Source: Desulfobacterales bacterium
GTDB taxonomy: Bacteria; Desulfobacterota; Desulfobulbia; Desulfobulbales; BM004
Reading direction: 5' to 3'
Assembly (NCBI GenBank): GCA_021647905.1
Contig: JAKITW010000022.1
Location: forward strand, 1-34,283
Length of the DNA: 34,283 nucleotides
This document shows, one piece after another, positions 15,286 through 22,678 of this stretch. The position numbers and the translations under genes were made by a program. The notes below the pieces were generated by a model. That model worked only from the letters and a program-made list of their open reading frames with translations. It ran no database searches and was not told the DNA's origin. Numbering within the stretch: the first letter of the stretch is position 1; every line of letters starts with the position of its first letter.

Positions 15286-17025
15286 TCAGGGCTTGAAAAA
15301 CATCAGCCAGACCTGGCAGATAAAGATGCTGAAGATCATGAAGGGAAAGGCGGTCTTCATGAACCCGGCAAAGGATATCCGGTACCCCTGGGACTCGGCG
15401 ATCCCCATGGTTACCACATTGGCCGAGGCGCCGATGATCGTGCCGTTGCCGCCGAAACAGGCGCCAAGGGCCAGGGCCCACCAGAGGGTGTTCTCCGCCC
15501 CGGGGATGACCGAGGAAAGATAGGCGACAATGGGCAGCATGGTCGCGGTAAAGGGGATATTGTCGATAAAGGCGCTCATGATCGCCGACACCCAGAGGAT
15601 CAGGGTCATCGAGGTCAGGTAGCTGCCGCCGGAGACGCTCAGGATCCAGTCGGCGACCACGGAGAGCAGACCGGCCTCCTGCACCCCGCCGACCAGGATG
15701 AAGAGGAAGATGAAAAACATCAGGGTGGGCCACTCGATATCCTTTTCGATCATGTGCAGCAGGTCCACCTTGTGGGTGAGCAGGGCCACGGTGGTCAGGA
15801 TGGCGGCCCCGGCCAGGGCCGCGACGCTCACCTCCATATGCCAGTAGCCGTGGGACAGAAACAGAAAAATGGTAAAGCCCAGGGTGATCATCCCGTAGGT
15901 AAGCAGGCCAGGGTCGTAGATCCGGTACTTTTCCTTTAATTCGGCGGTGAACTCCTCGATATCAGTGATCGTGGACTGGGCCTCGGCATAGGCCCGGCCC
16001 CAGACCAGCCTGGTAAAAACAAACATCACCGCCATCACCGTTACGCAGAGCAGGGCCAGGGCCGCGACAAAATCCGCAAAGGTAAGGCCGGCATAGGAGC
16101 CGATCATGATGTTGGGCGGGTCGCCGATCAGGGTGGCGGTGCCGCCGATATTGGAGGCCATTACCAGCGGGATCAGAAGATAGAGGGGGTTGAGGCTGCA
16201 GGATACCGCGATCTCAATGGCCACCCCGGTCAAGAGCAGCATGGTGGTCACGTTGTCGAGAAAGGCCGAGGCCACGGCGGTAAAAATCATCAGGATAACG
16301 GTGAGCAGGTAGACCTTGCCCCGGGCCGCCCGGTACGCCATATAGGCGCACCACTGGAACACGCCGGTGTTTTTAAGGATGCCGACAATGATCATCATCC
16401 CCATCAACAGGAAGATGACGTTCATGTCAATGGACCTGACCGCGCTCTCAAAGGTGAAGATGCGGAAATCAGGATTAATGGTGCCCGCGGTGTAGGAGAT
16501 CAGCAGCATCAGGGTGGCGCCCAGCATGGCGGCCATGGTCCGGTGCAGCAGTTCAAAGGCGATCAGGATGTAGGCGAGCACGAATACCACCGTGGCGATC
16601 CAGAAGGCCGGCCCCAGCACCCGGGCCAGGGAGACGTTCTCAGTAGCGTAGTAATGGTCGCCCTTAAAGGCGAAATCGCTGCTGACAAAGGTAAAGGTCC
16701 GGGCGGCAAAACCGGTCCGGTTGACCTTCAACTCAAAGGAGGCCTGGTCCATTACCGCCCTGTCAACCATGAATTCAGCGACATAATGGCCGTTATCAGC
16801 CGTTTCCACCCTTACCGCCTGGCGGCCGGCGCGGGACACCGTTATCCCGGCCTCGCCCACCGGCTGCCCGTGAGAATCGATAATGGTCCCGGCAATGGTG
16901 ACCTGCATCCCCCCCTTGACCGCCGCCTTACCGGGGGCCTTGCCGCCGTGGCCCGCAACAGCCGGCGGAACAAGCCAGCAGAACAGGAGGGCGATGATAA
17001 TGGCATGCCTTGTCAGAGTGTGCAC
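15286..17025 (-). CDS. ArsB/NhaD-type permease with extracytoplasmic beta-sandwich
   Basis: 579-aa inner-membrane transporter. A signal peptide (HAIIIALLFCWLVPPAVAG) is followed by a periplasmic domain (about 40-130) that reads like a carboxypeptidase-regulatory-like beta-sandwich (IAGTIIDSHGQPVGEAGITV). The transporter core follows with the paired marks SAFLDNVTTMLLLTG, NIGGTATLIGDPPN and SAFIDNIPFTATMLP, typical of the ArsB/P-protein branch. The substrate is probably an anion or Na+/H+; not assigned. The GTG at 17025 is preferred because GGAGGGGGGTGA lies just upstream; the upstream frame to 17127 is not signal-like. It is followed by a CBS-domain gene. Confidence 0.86.
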   Translation of the reverse strand: MHTLTRHAIIIALLFCWLVPPAVAGHGGKAPGKAAVKGGMQVTIAGTIIDSHGQPVGEAGITVSRAGRQAVRVETADNGHYVAEFMVDRAVMDQASFELKVNRTGFAARTFTFVSSDFAFKGDHYYATENVSLARVLGPAFWIATVVFVLAYILIAFELLHRTMAAMLGATLMLLISYTAGTINPDFRIFTFESAVRSIDMNVIFLLMGMMIIVGILKNTGVFQWCAYMAYRAARGKVYLLTVILMIFTAVASAFLDNVTTMLLLTGVAIEIAVSCSLNPLYLLIPLVMASNIGGTATLIGDPPNIMIGSYAGLTFADFVAALALLCVTVMAVMFVFTRLVWGRAYAEAQSTITDIEEFTAELKEKYRIYDPGLLTYGMITLGFTIFLFLSHGYWHMEVSVAALAGAAILTTVALLTHKVDLLHMIEKDIEWPTLMFFIFLFILVGGVQEAGLLSVVADWILSVSGGSYLTSMTLILWVSAIMSAFIDNIPFTATMLPIVAYLSSVIPGAENTLWWALALGACFGGNGTIIGASANVVTMGIAESQGYRISFAGFMKTAFPFMIFSIFICQVWLMFFKP

Positions 17026-17397
17026 GACTTCACCCCCCTCCCTGAATTCGAACCGACATCTCAGGGGCGGTACGGAACCAGCAGGGCTGGTTGTTGACAA
17101 GCAATCGAAAATTCGAGTTACCAACAAAAAGCGGACATCCTGTCCCCGCCTGCCGGTGGCCGATGGCGGACATGGAAAAAAAAGTATGAATATGATCCAT
17201 GTTTTTGTACTGTTGGTTGGTGCCGGGGCAAAATAGTGGCGGACCCGGGATTATGGTCGTTCGTGTCTTCGTCTTCGGGATCGGCTGCCTGAGTCTACCC
17301 CTCCCGTTGAAAAGTTTAAACGATTTTTCCGGGGGCTTGCCCGTCCAGGCGGCCGAATCCGCGGCGCTGACCACAAGTGAGGGGCTATCAGGTGGAC
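17026..17397. other. Divergent intergenic region
   Basis: 372 bp between the minus-strand permease and the plus-strand TauE/SafE gene. It should hold both promoters, but no good -35/-10 pair was found. A perfect 7-bp palindrome AACCAGC-AGG-GCTGGTT lies at 17076-17092. No gene was seen. Confidence 0.6.
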
Positions 17398-18288
17398 ATG
17401 TTTACAATATTTTTTCCTGTTGCCGGAATTTCAACCTCAGCCCTGCTCCCGCCCCTGGTCGCCTTTGTGCTCTCCTTTTTTACCTCCATGGGCGGCGTAT
17501 CCGGCGCCTTCCTGCTCCTGCCCTTTCAGATGAGCGTGCTCGGCTTCACCAGTCCGTCGGTGTCAGCCACCAATTTTCTGTATAATATCGTCGGCACCCC
17601 CGGCGGGATTATCCGCTATGTCCGGGAAAAACGGATGGTCTGGCCCCTGGCCGGCTGCATCACCGTGGGCACCCTGCCCGGGGTGCTGTTGGGCTACTAT
17701 CTGCGGGTGCGCTTTCTTCCCGATCCCCGGGGGTTCAAGCTGTTCGTGGGCCTGGTCCTGGCCTATATCGGCCTGCGGCTGCTGAAGAGTGTTTTCCTTA
17801 CCGCCAGAAGGTCTGCTCCGGCTGGAAGCGACCACTCCCAGGGAGTGGAGAATATCAGCTGTAGCTGGCAGCGGCTCGAGTATGAGTTTCACGGCCAACG
17901 GATCGTCTGCCCGTTGCCGGTTCTTTTTCTGCTGACCATTGCGGTGGGGGTCATCGGCGGGATCTACGGGATCGGCGGCGGGGCGATCATTGCGCCCTTC
18001 TGTGTCAGTATCCTGGGGCTGCCGGTCTACACCGTGGCCGGCGCGGCCCTGTTCGGCACCTTTGTCACCTCGATCTCCGGGGTCTTTTTTTACAGCACCA
18101 TCCCCTTGAACCAGGGGATGACCGCGCCGCCGGACTGGCTGCTGGGCCTGCTCTTCGGGCTGGGCGGCCTGGCCGGCATGTATCTCGGCGCCAGGTGTCA
18201 GAAATTCGTGCCCGAACGGGTGATCAAGGCCGGCCTGGCCTTGATCGTGCTCAGCGTGGCCGGCCGGTATATTATTCAATATTTCTAA
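17398..18288 (+). CDS. TauE/SafE family sulfite/anion exporter
   Basis: 296-aa membrane protein of the TauE/SafE family, with the duplicated glycine-rich hairpins SFFTSMGGVSGAFLLLPF and IGGIYGIGGGAIIAPF, one in each half. Family members export sulfite, sulfoacetate or related sulfur anions, mostly by inference. The start is not certain: the ATG at 17398 is used (AGGTGG close upstream); a GTG at 17377 in frame is possible. The middle loop (about 135-165) is hydrophilic. The stop is followed at once by copy 2 of the 75-bp repeat. Confidence 0.86.
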   Translation: MFTIFFPVAGISTSALLPPLVAFVLSFFTSMGGVSGAFLLLPFQMSVLGFTSPSVSATNFLYNIVGTPGGIIRYVREKRMVWPLAGCITVGTLPGVLLGYYLRVRFLPDPRGFKLFVGLVLAYIGLRLLKSVFLTARRSAPAGSDHSQGVENISCSWQRLEYEFHGQRIVCPLPVLFLLTIAVGVIGGIYGIGGGAIIAPFCVSILGLPVYTVAGAALFGTFVTSISGVFFYSTIPLNQGMTAPPDWLLGLLFGLGGLAGMYLGARCQKFVPERVIKAGLALIVLSVAGRYIIQYF

Positions 18289-18289
18289 C

Positions 18290-18364
18290 GGCCCTTCTCA
18301 ATGGAGCGGCCGTTGGTAGAAGAAGACCCCTTTCCCGACAGGAGGGGGGGTACTGAATGTTTAC
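18290..18364 (+). repeat. 75-bp repeat, copy 2, uninterrupted
   Basis: Match of 5915-5929 joined to 6113-6172, without the 175-bp insertion. It lies in the gap between two convergent genes. Near its left edge AACGGCC and GGCCGTT form an inverted repeat. It marks the far end of the 12-kb block whose near end carries copy 1. Confidence 0.85.
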
Positions 18365-18384
18365 GAGTCGCCGGGCGGTTCCGG

Positions 18385-18831
18385 TTAATGGCCTACCGCC
18401 AGCAGGCCGCTGGCCGCCAGGCTGAGGATAACCACCTCGGCGATGGCAATGAAGGCGTAGGCCTTGTCGCCGCGGCGGAACAGACCCGGGACAATGGCGG
18501 CATAGCAGAAGATGGTCACCCCGGAGAGGATGGCCACGGGCACGAAGTTGATAAAGTCGCCCCTGCCGATCAGCTTGAGCCAGGACCAGCCCAGGGGCAG
18601 GTGGTCCCATTGCAGGTAGTCGTTGTTGATCGCCACCAGGTAGTCATGGGCCGATTGATTCCAGTAGCCGGAGATCCGTTCCAGCGGGATCACCGGGGTC
18701 ATGATCCCGGACACGTACAGGCCAAAGGTGACAAACAGCAGGATCAGGCCGAGAAACATCCCCTTTTCCAGGAGGCTGGCATACAGAAGCTGCTCCTCGG
18801 TGGCGGTTGGCTGGATCTTTGCGTTGCCCAT
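18385..18831 (-). CDS. Conserved-looking small membrane protein next to TauE/SafE
   Basis: 148-aa integral membrane protein with three or four hydrophobic segments: KGMFLGLILLFVTFGLYVSG, a loop with Trp and Tyr, VPVAILSGVTIFCYAAIVPG, and AYAFIAIAEVVILSLAASG. I do not recognise a named family. The ATG at 18831 has AAGGAG 8 bp upstream. It starts 22 bp after the stop of the second TauE/SafE gene, so the two are almost certainly co-transcribed and this protein probably works with the exporter (inference). Confidence 0.75.
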   Translation of the reverse strand: MGNAKIQPTATEEQLLYASLLEKGMFLGLILLFVTFGLYVSGIMTPVIPLERISGYWNQSAHDYLVAINNDYLQWDHLPLGWSWLKLIGRGDFINFVPVAILSGVTIFCYAAIVPGLFRRGDKAYAFIAIAEVVILSLAASGLLAVGH

Positions 18832-18853
18832 TATATTTTTCTCCTTGATAGGT

Positions 18854-19819
18854 TTAGAATAGTTCAATACCAAGCCCCTTGGTCAAGGCCTTGATCCCGG
18901 CAAAACCGAGGATCGCGATGACCATCCAGCGGATAAAGGTGGGCTTGGCCACCTTGAGGACCCTGACCCCGACAAAGGAGCCGAGCATGATCCCGATCAG
19001 CGAGGGGATGACCATCATCGGGATCACGCAGCCCTTGTTAAGGTAAATCCAGGCGGCCGAGGTATCGGTGATCGAGAGCAGGAACTTGCTGGTGGCCACC
19101 GAAATCTTGAGCGGCGCGCCCATCATCAGGTTGAGTACCGGCACGTTGGCCCAGCCGGCGCCCAGGCCGAACATCCCGGCCATGAAGCCGATGATGACAA
19201 AGGTCAACAGCCCGGGAATGGTCCGGTGCACCTTCCAGTTGATCTCCTGGCCCTGATCCTGGTAGATGCCGCAGATCCGCAGGGCCGAGGAGAGGTTGTC
19301 GGCCCTGGGCACCTCGGGCAGCTCCGACTTCTTGGCAGTGAGCATGATCGCCACAATGGCGAGAATCACCGCGCCCAGCGAGATCTGGACCACGTTGGTG
19401 GGCAGGGCCAGGCCGACCATGGCCCCGACAATGGCCATGGTGGAGGCGATCAGGGCCACCGGGATGGCCAGCCGCAGACTGGCCAGGTTGGCCTTTAACA
19501 GACCCGGCCCGGCGGCCAGGGCGCCGGAAAGGGCCACCAGCAGACCGGCGCCCCGGACAAAGTCAAGATGAAACGGGAAAAATCCACTGATGATCGGCAC
19601 GTAGAGTACGCCGCCGCCAACACCGCCGAGCACGGCCAAGATACCCATGACAAAGGTGACGACCAGAAGAATCAGCGGCCACTTCCACCATCCTGCGCCG
19701 TCAACGGCCGGCACCATGGCAACCACCTCGCTGGCCGTGGCCCAGGCCGGGCTGAGCACCAGGCTGGTCATCAGGAAGGTGAACATCCTCCCAACTTTTT
19801 CCGTTAATCTATTTAACAT
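18854..19819 (-). CDS. TauE/SafE family sulfite/anion exporter
   Basis: 321-aa membrane protein. An N-terminal signal-like segment (TFLMTSLVLSPAWA) precedes the TauE/SafE core with the repeated hairpins VLGGVGGGVLYVPIISG and MAGMFGLGAGWANVPVLN. The long N-terminal extension and the loop near KKSELPEVPRADN set it apart from the other TauE/SafE protein 1.5 kb away. It should export sulfite or a similar anion, which would fit sulfur metabolism. GGAGG lies a few bases before the ATG. It is first of a two-gene unit with the small membrane protein downstream. Confidence 0.9.
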   Translation of the reverse strand: MLNRLTEKVGRMFTFLMTSLVLSPAWATASEVVAMVPAVDGAGWWKWPLILLVVTFVMGILAVLGGVGGGVLYVPIISGFFPFHLDFVRGAGLLVALSGALAAGPGLLKANLASLRLAIPVALIASTMAIVGAMVGLALPTNVVQISLGAVILAIVAIMLTAKKSELPEVPRADNLSSALRICGIYQDQGQEINWKVHRTIPGLLTFVIIGFMAGMFGLGAGWANVPVLNLMMGAPLKISVATSKFLLSITDTSAAWIYLNKGCVIPMMVIPSLIGIMLGSFVGVRVLKVAKPTFIRWMVIAILGFAGIKALTKGLGIELF

Positions 19820-20131
19820 AAACCTCCCTCCCCCCCCTTACCGTACTGTTTCGAGTTATGCGGTCCTGACGATAGGTTTTTAATGAACCGCAAACTCTGG
19901 TTGGCCGGTGGCGCTGTCGGCCGCGCCCAATTATCCGCGCGAGATCAATCAATTGGATACTGATAACTGAAAAACTGCTATAATTCTATAAAGCCAAGCA
20001 TAAAACAGAATGAGTGGCTATTCATAATTCTCCCGGCTCCTCTCTGTCAAGTAAAATGCGAAAAAATTCTATTATGAAACAGGGCGCTGTAATTTTGCAA
20101 CACTTTTTTCAGAAAGCTTTGTTTGGCCAAG
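19820..20131. other. Divergent intergenic region
   Basis: 312 bp between the minus-strand exporter and the plus-strand repair fusion. It is A/T-rich in its right half. A TATAAT at 19979-19984 has a TTGGAT 20 bp upstream, too wide for a good promoter. No gene was seen. Confidence 0.5.
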
Positions 20132-21583
20132 ATGGGTGAAACAATGGACCTGGAAAGGGTCGTTGCCCTGCTGGAAAAGGAGGTGGCCGGCTACCGGGTG
20201 CCGGTGGTGGACCTGATCGCGACCCAGACCAGGGATCCTTTCCGGGTGCTGACAGCCACCATTCTCTCGGCCCGGACCCGGGACGAGGTCACGGCCCGGG
20301 CCGCGGCCCGGCTCTTTGCCCGGGCGCCGGATGTGGAGGGCCTGGCCCGGCTTCAAGAGGGGGAGATCGCCGCTCTCATCCATCCGGTGGGGTTCTTTCG
20401 CAGCAAGGCCTCCTACCTGGCCCGGCTGCCCGCGGCCCTGGCCCGGTTCGGCAACCAGGTTCCCGGGGAGATCGATTCCCTGCTGACCCTGCCGGGGGTG
20501 GGCCGCAAGACCGCCAATCTGGTGAAGGCCGTGGCCTTTAACCAGCCGGCCATCTGCGTTGACACCCATGTCCACCGGATCATGAATATCTGGGGTTATG
20601 TAGATACCAAAAACCCGCTGGCCACCGAGATGGCCCTGAGAAAAAAACTGCCGCGCAAGTACTGGATCCGGATCAACAGCCTGCTGGTGGCATTCGGCCA
20701 GGGGACCTGCCGGCCGGTCCGGCCCCACTGCGACCGCTGCGTGATCAGCCGTCTCTGTCCCGGGATCGGGGTCAGCCCGCGCCGGCTTATGTCCGGGAAA
20801 AGGGCAAAGGAGGAAAACAGGATGAAAAAACTCATCTCCTGGAACGTAAACGGCATCCGGGCCCTGGAAAAAAAGGGGTTTATCGATCTGCTGGCCGAGC
20901 TTGATCCGGATATTCTCGGACTGCAGGAGACCAGGGCCCAGCCCGGCCAGTTGGCCGATTCCCTGAAGAACATCCCCGGCTATACCTCCTATTGGGCCAG
21001 CGCGGCGAAAAAGGGCTACTCCGGGGTGGCGGTTTACACCCGGATCGAGCCGCTTTCGGTGATCGTTGGGCTCGGTATCCCGGAATATGACCGGGAGGGC
21101 CGGGTGCTGACCCTGGAGTTTGCCGACTTTTTTCTGATCAACGCCTACTTTCCCAACGCCCGGCCCGGCCTGAAACGGATCGACTACAAGCTTGCCTTTA
21201 ACCGCGAGCTGAAAACATTTGCCGACCGGCTGGGTGAGAAGAAAGCCGTGCTGATCTGCGGCGACTTCAACGTAGCCCACCGGCCCATTGACCTGGCCAA
21301 CCCCGAGGCCAACGAGGAAAATCCCGGTTATTCGGCCCAAGAGCGGGCCTGGATGGATGATTTTCTAGAACACGGTTACTGCGACACCTTCCGCAAGTTC
21401 AACCGGGAACCGGGCCAATACACCTGGTGGTCCTTTCGTTTCAATGCCCGGGCCCGGAACATCGGCTGGCGGATCGATTACTTCTGCGTGGACCGGGCCG
21501 GCGCGGACCGGGTCAAGGGGGCGGCAATCCTGAACGGGATCATGGGCTCGGACCACTGCCCGATCAGTCTCGATTTTGTTTGA
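20132..21583 (+). CDS. Endonuclease III - exonuclease III fusion (Nth-Xth)
   Basis: 483-aa base-excision-repair fusion. Residues 1-215 are an endonuclease III: HhH motif LPGVGRKTAN with catalytic Lys126, Asp144 in VDTHVHRI 18 residues later as in E. coli Nth, and a complete [4Fe-4S] motif C-x6-C-x2-C-x5-C (Cys193, 200, 203, 209). Residues 231-483 are an ExoIII-type AP endonuclease with SWNVNGIRA, LQETRAQ, CGDFNVAH and GSDHCPI. Glycosylase/lyase and AP endonuclease act in successive steps, so fusion makes sense. There is no stop between them. The junction carries AAAGGAGG 8 bp before an in-frame ATG (20822), so free Xth may also be made. The N-terminal start (20132 or 20144) lacks a good ribosome binding site. 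Confidence 0.92.
   Translation: MGETMDLERVVALLEKEVAGYRVPVVDLIATQTRDPFRVLTATILSARTRDEVTARAAARLFARAPDVEGLARLQEGEIAALIHPVGFFRSKASYLARLPAALARFGNQVPGEIDSLLTLPGVGRKTANLVKAVAFNQPAICVDTHVHRIMNIWGYVDTKNPLATEMALRKKLPRKYWIRINSLLVAFGQGTCRPVRPHCDRCVISRLCPGIGVSPRRLMSGKRAKEENRMKKLISWNVNGIRALEKKGFIDLLAELDPDILGLQETRAQPGQLADSLKNIPGYTSYWASAAKKGYSGVAVYTRIEPLSVIVGLGIPEYDREGRVLTLEFADFFLINAYFPNARPGLKRIDYKLAFNRELKTFADRLGEKKAVLICGDFNVAHRPIDLANPEANEENPGYSAQERAWMDDFLEHGYCDTFRKFNREPGQYTWWSFRFNARARNIGWRIDYFCVDRAGADRVKGAAILNGIMGSDHCPISLDFV
20806..20824 (+). promoter_or_regulatory. Internal ribosome binding site and start inside the Nth-Xth fusion
   Basis: AAAGGAGG at 20806-20813 precedes an in-frame ATG at 20822-20824 that begins MKKLISWNVNGIRA, the normal start of a stand-alone ExoIII. 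This is what a separate xth gene would look like, yet the upstream nth frame runs through it without a stop. Confidence 0.75.
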
Positions 21584-21600
21584 GGGTCCTCAAAAGATAA

Positions 21601-21865
21601 ATTTACCGCAGAGGGCGCGGAGGTTCGCAGGGGAAAAGAGAATGATGAATGTCCAATATCCAATGTCGAATGTAGAAATTTTCTTCTATTTCTAAATTCT
21701 ACGGTTCAATATTGTCGGTCTCGCAACAACTCGCTCGACGGACGTGATTCGTCTTGTAACTTGTTGATTTTATTGGGTGGCATTTGAAGCCTTTCGGGTT
21801 GTTACGAGTTCATCAATATTCTACAGTTCGATATTCTCGGTAAAAAAACATTCTCTGCGGTAAAT
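21601..21865. repeat. 13-bp inverted repeat flanking repeat-rich spacer
   Basis: ATTTACCGCAGAG (21601-21613) and its exact complement CTCTGCGGTAAAT (21853-21865) enclose a spacer with short near-repeats (AATGTCCAATATCCAATG) and MITE copy B. The 303-bp gap between the repair fusion and lgt holds no gene. Confidence 0.6.
21711..21815 (+). mobile_element. MITE-like element, copy B
   Basis: 105 bp, 104 identical to copy A in reverse orientation. Imperfect terminal inverted repeats of 17 bp agree at 12 positions, including CTCG and AACAAC. AATATT flanks it on both sides, a likely target-site duplication. It lies between two genes and disrupts nothing visible. Confidence 0.87.
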
Positions 21866-21886
21866 ATTTTCGTTTTTACGAATGCA

Positions 21887-22678
21887 TCAGGTTCGACGTT
21901 CCCGGCAGCAGAGAAGGATCAGCAACCCGGCGCCGATCATCAGGCTGCTCAGGAGCTGGCCCATGGTGAGGTGGAACCAGATAAAACCGAGCTGGGCGTC
22001 CGGTTCCCGGAACAGCTCGGCCAGGCAGCGGAAAATGCCGTAGAGGACCAGAAAGGCGCCGAGCATGGTGCCGGCCGGCCAGTTGCGACGATGCTGGACC
22101 GACTTGAGGGTCCAGAGGATGACAAAGAGCAGAAACCCCGCCAGGAAAAACTCGTAGAGCTGGGACGGGTGCCGGGGCCGGGGACCGCCCTGGGGAAAGA
22201 TCATGGCCCAGGGCAGGTCGCTGACCCGGCCGTACAGTTCGCCGTTGATAAAGTTGCCCAGCCGGCCCAACCCCAGGCCGATGGGCACGGTGACCACATA
22301 GAGGTCAGCGGTCCGGAGAAAGCCGAGCCCATGGCGGCGGCAGTAGAAAAAACCAGCCAGGACAAGGCCCAGCAGGGCGCCGTGAAAGGACATCCCGCCC
22401 TGCCAGGTGGCGAATATCTCCAGGGGGTGGCGCAGAAAATAGCCCGGGCTGTAGAACAGGACATAACCGAGCCGGCCACCGATGATCAGGCTGACCATCA
22501 GGACCAGGTTGAGATTATCGAAATAGTCGGCCAGGCGGGCGATCCTGTACCGGTTTATCTGGTACCGGACCAGCAACACGCTGGCCGTAAAACCGAGCAC
22601 ATACATCAGCCCGTACCAGCGGACCTGGAGCGGACCCAGGCTGAAGATCACCGGATCGATGTCAGGATAGGCGATCAT
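21887..22678 (-). CDS. lgt: Prolipoprotein diacylglyceryl transferase
   Basis: 263-aa inner-membrane enzyme that transfers diacylglycerol from phosphatidylglycerol to the lipobox Cys of prolipoproteins, the first step of lipoprotein maturation. Visible marks: [12 protein letters not shown] near the N-terminus, [12 protein letters not shown] (the conserved His region), the Lgt signature [14 protein letters not shown] and RHPSQLYE. Length is normal for the family. Its start ATG overlaps the mnmG stop by 4 bp, so the two genes are translationally coupled, with lgt last in the trkA-trkH-mnmG-lgt run. Confidence 0.96.
   Translation of the reverse strand: MIAYPDIDPVIFSLGPLQVRWYGLMYVLGFTASVLLVRYQINRYRIARLADYFDNLNLVLMVSLIIGGRLGYVLFYSPGYFLRHPLEIFATWQGGMSFHGALLGLVLAGFFYCRRHGLGFLRTADLYVVTVPIGLGLGRLGNFINGELYGRVSDLPWAMIFPQGGPRPRHPSQLYEFFLAGFLLFVILWTLKSVQHRRNWPAGTMLGAFLVLYGIFRCLAELFREPDAQLGFIWFHLTMGQLLSSLMIGAGLLILLCCRERRT

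Noticed and set aside
19953-19984. Possible promoter TTGGAT / TATAAT before the repair fusion
   Set aside because: The spacer is 20 bp, too wide for a reliable sigma-70 promoter.
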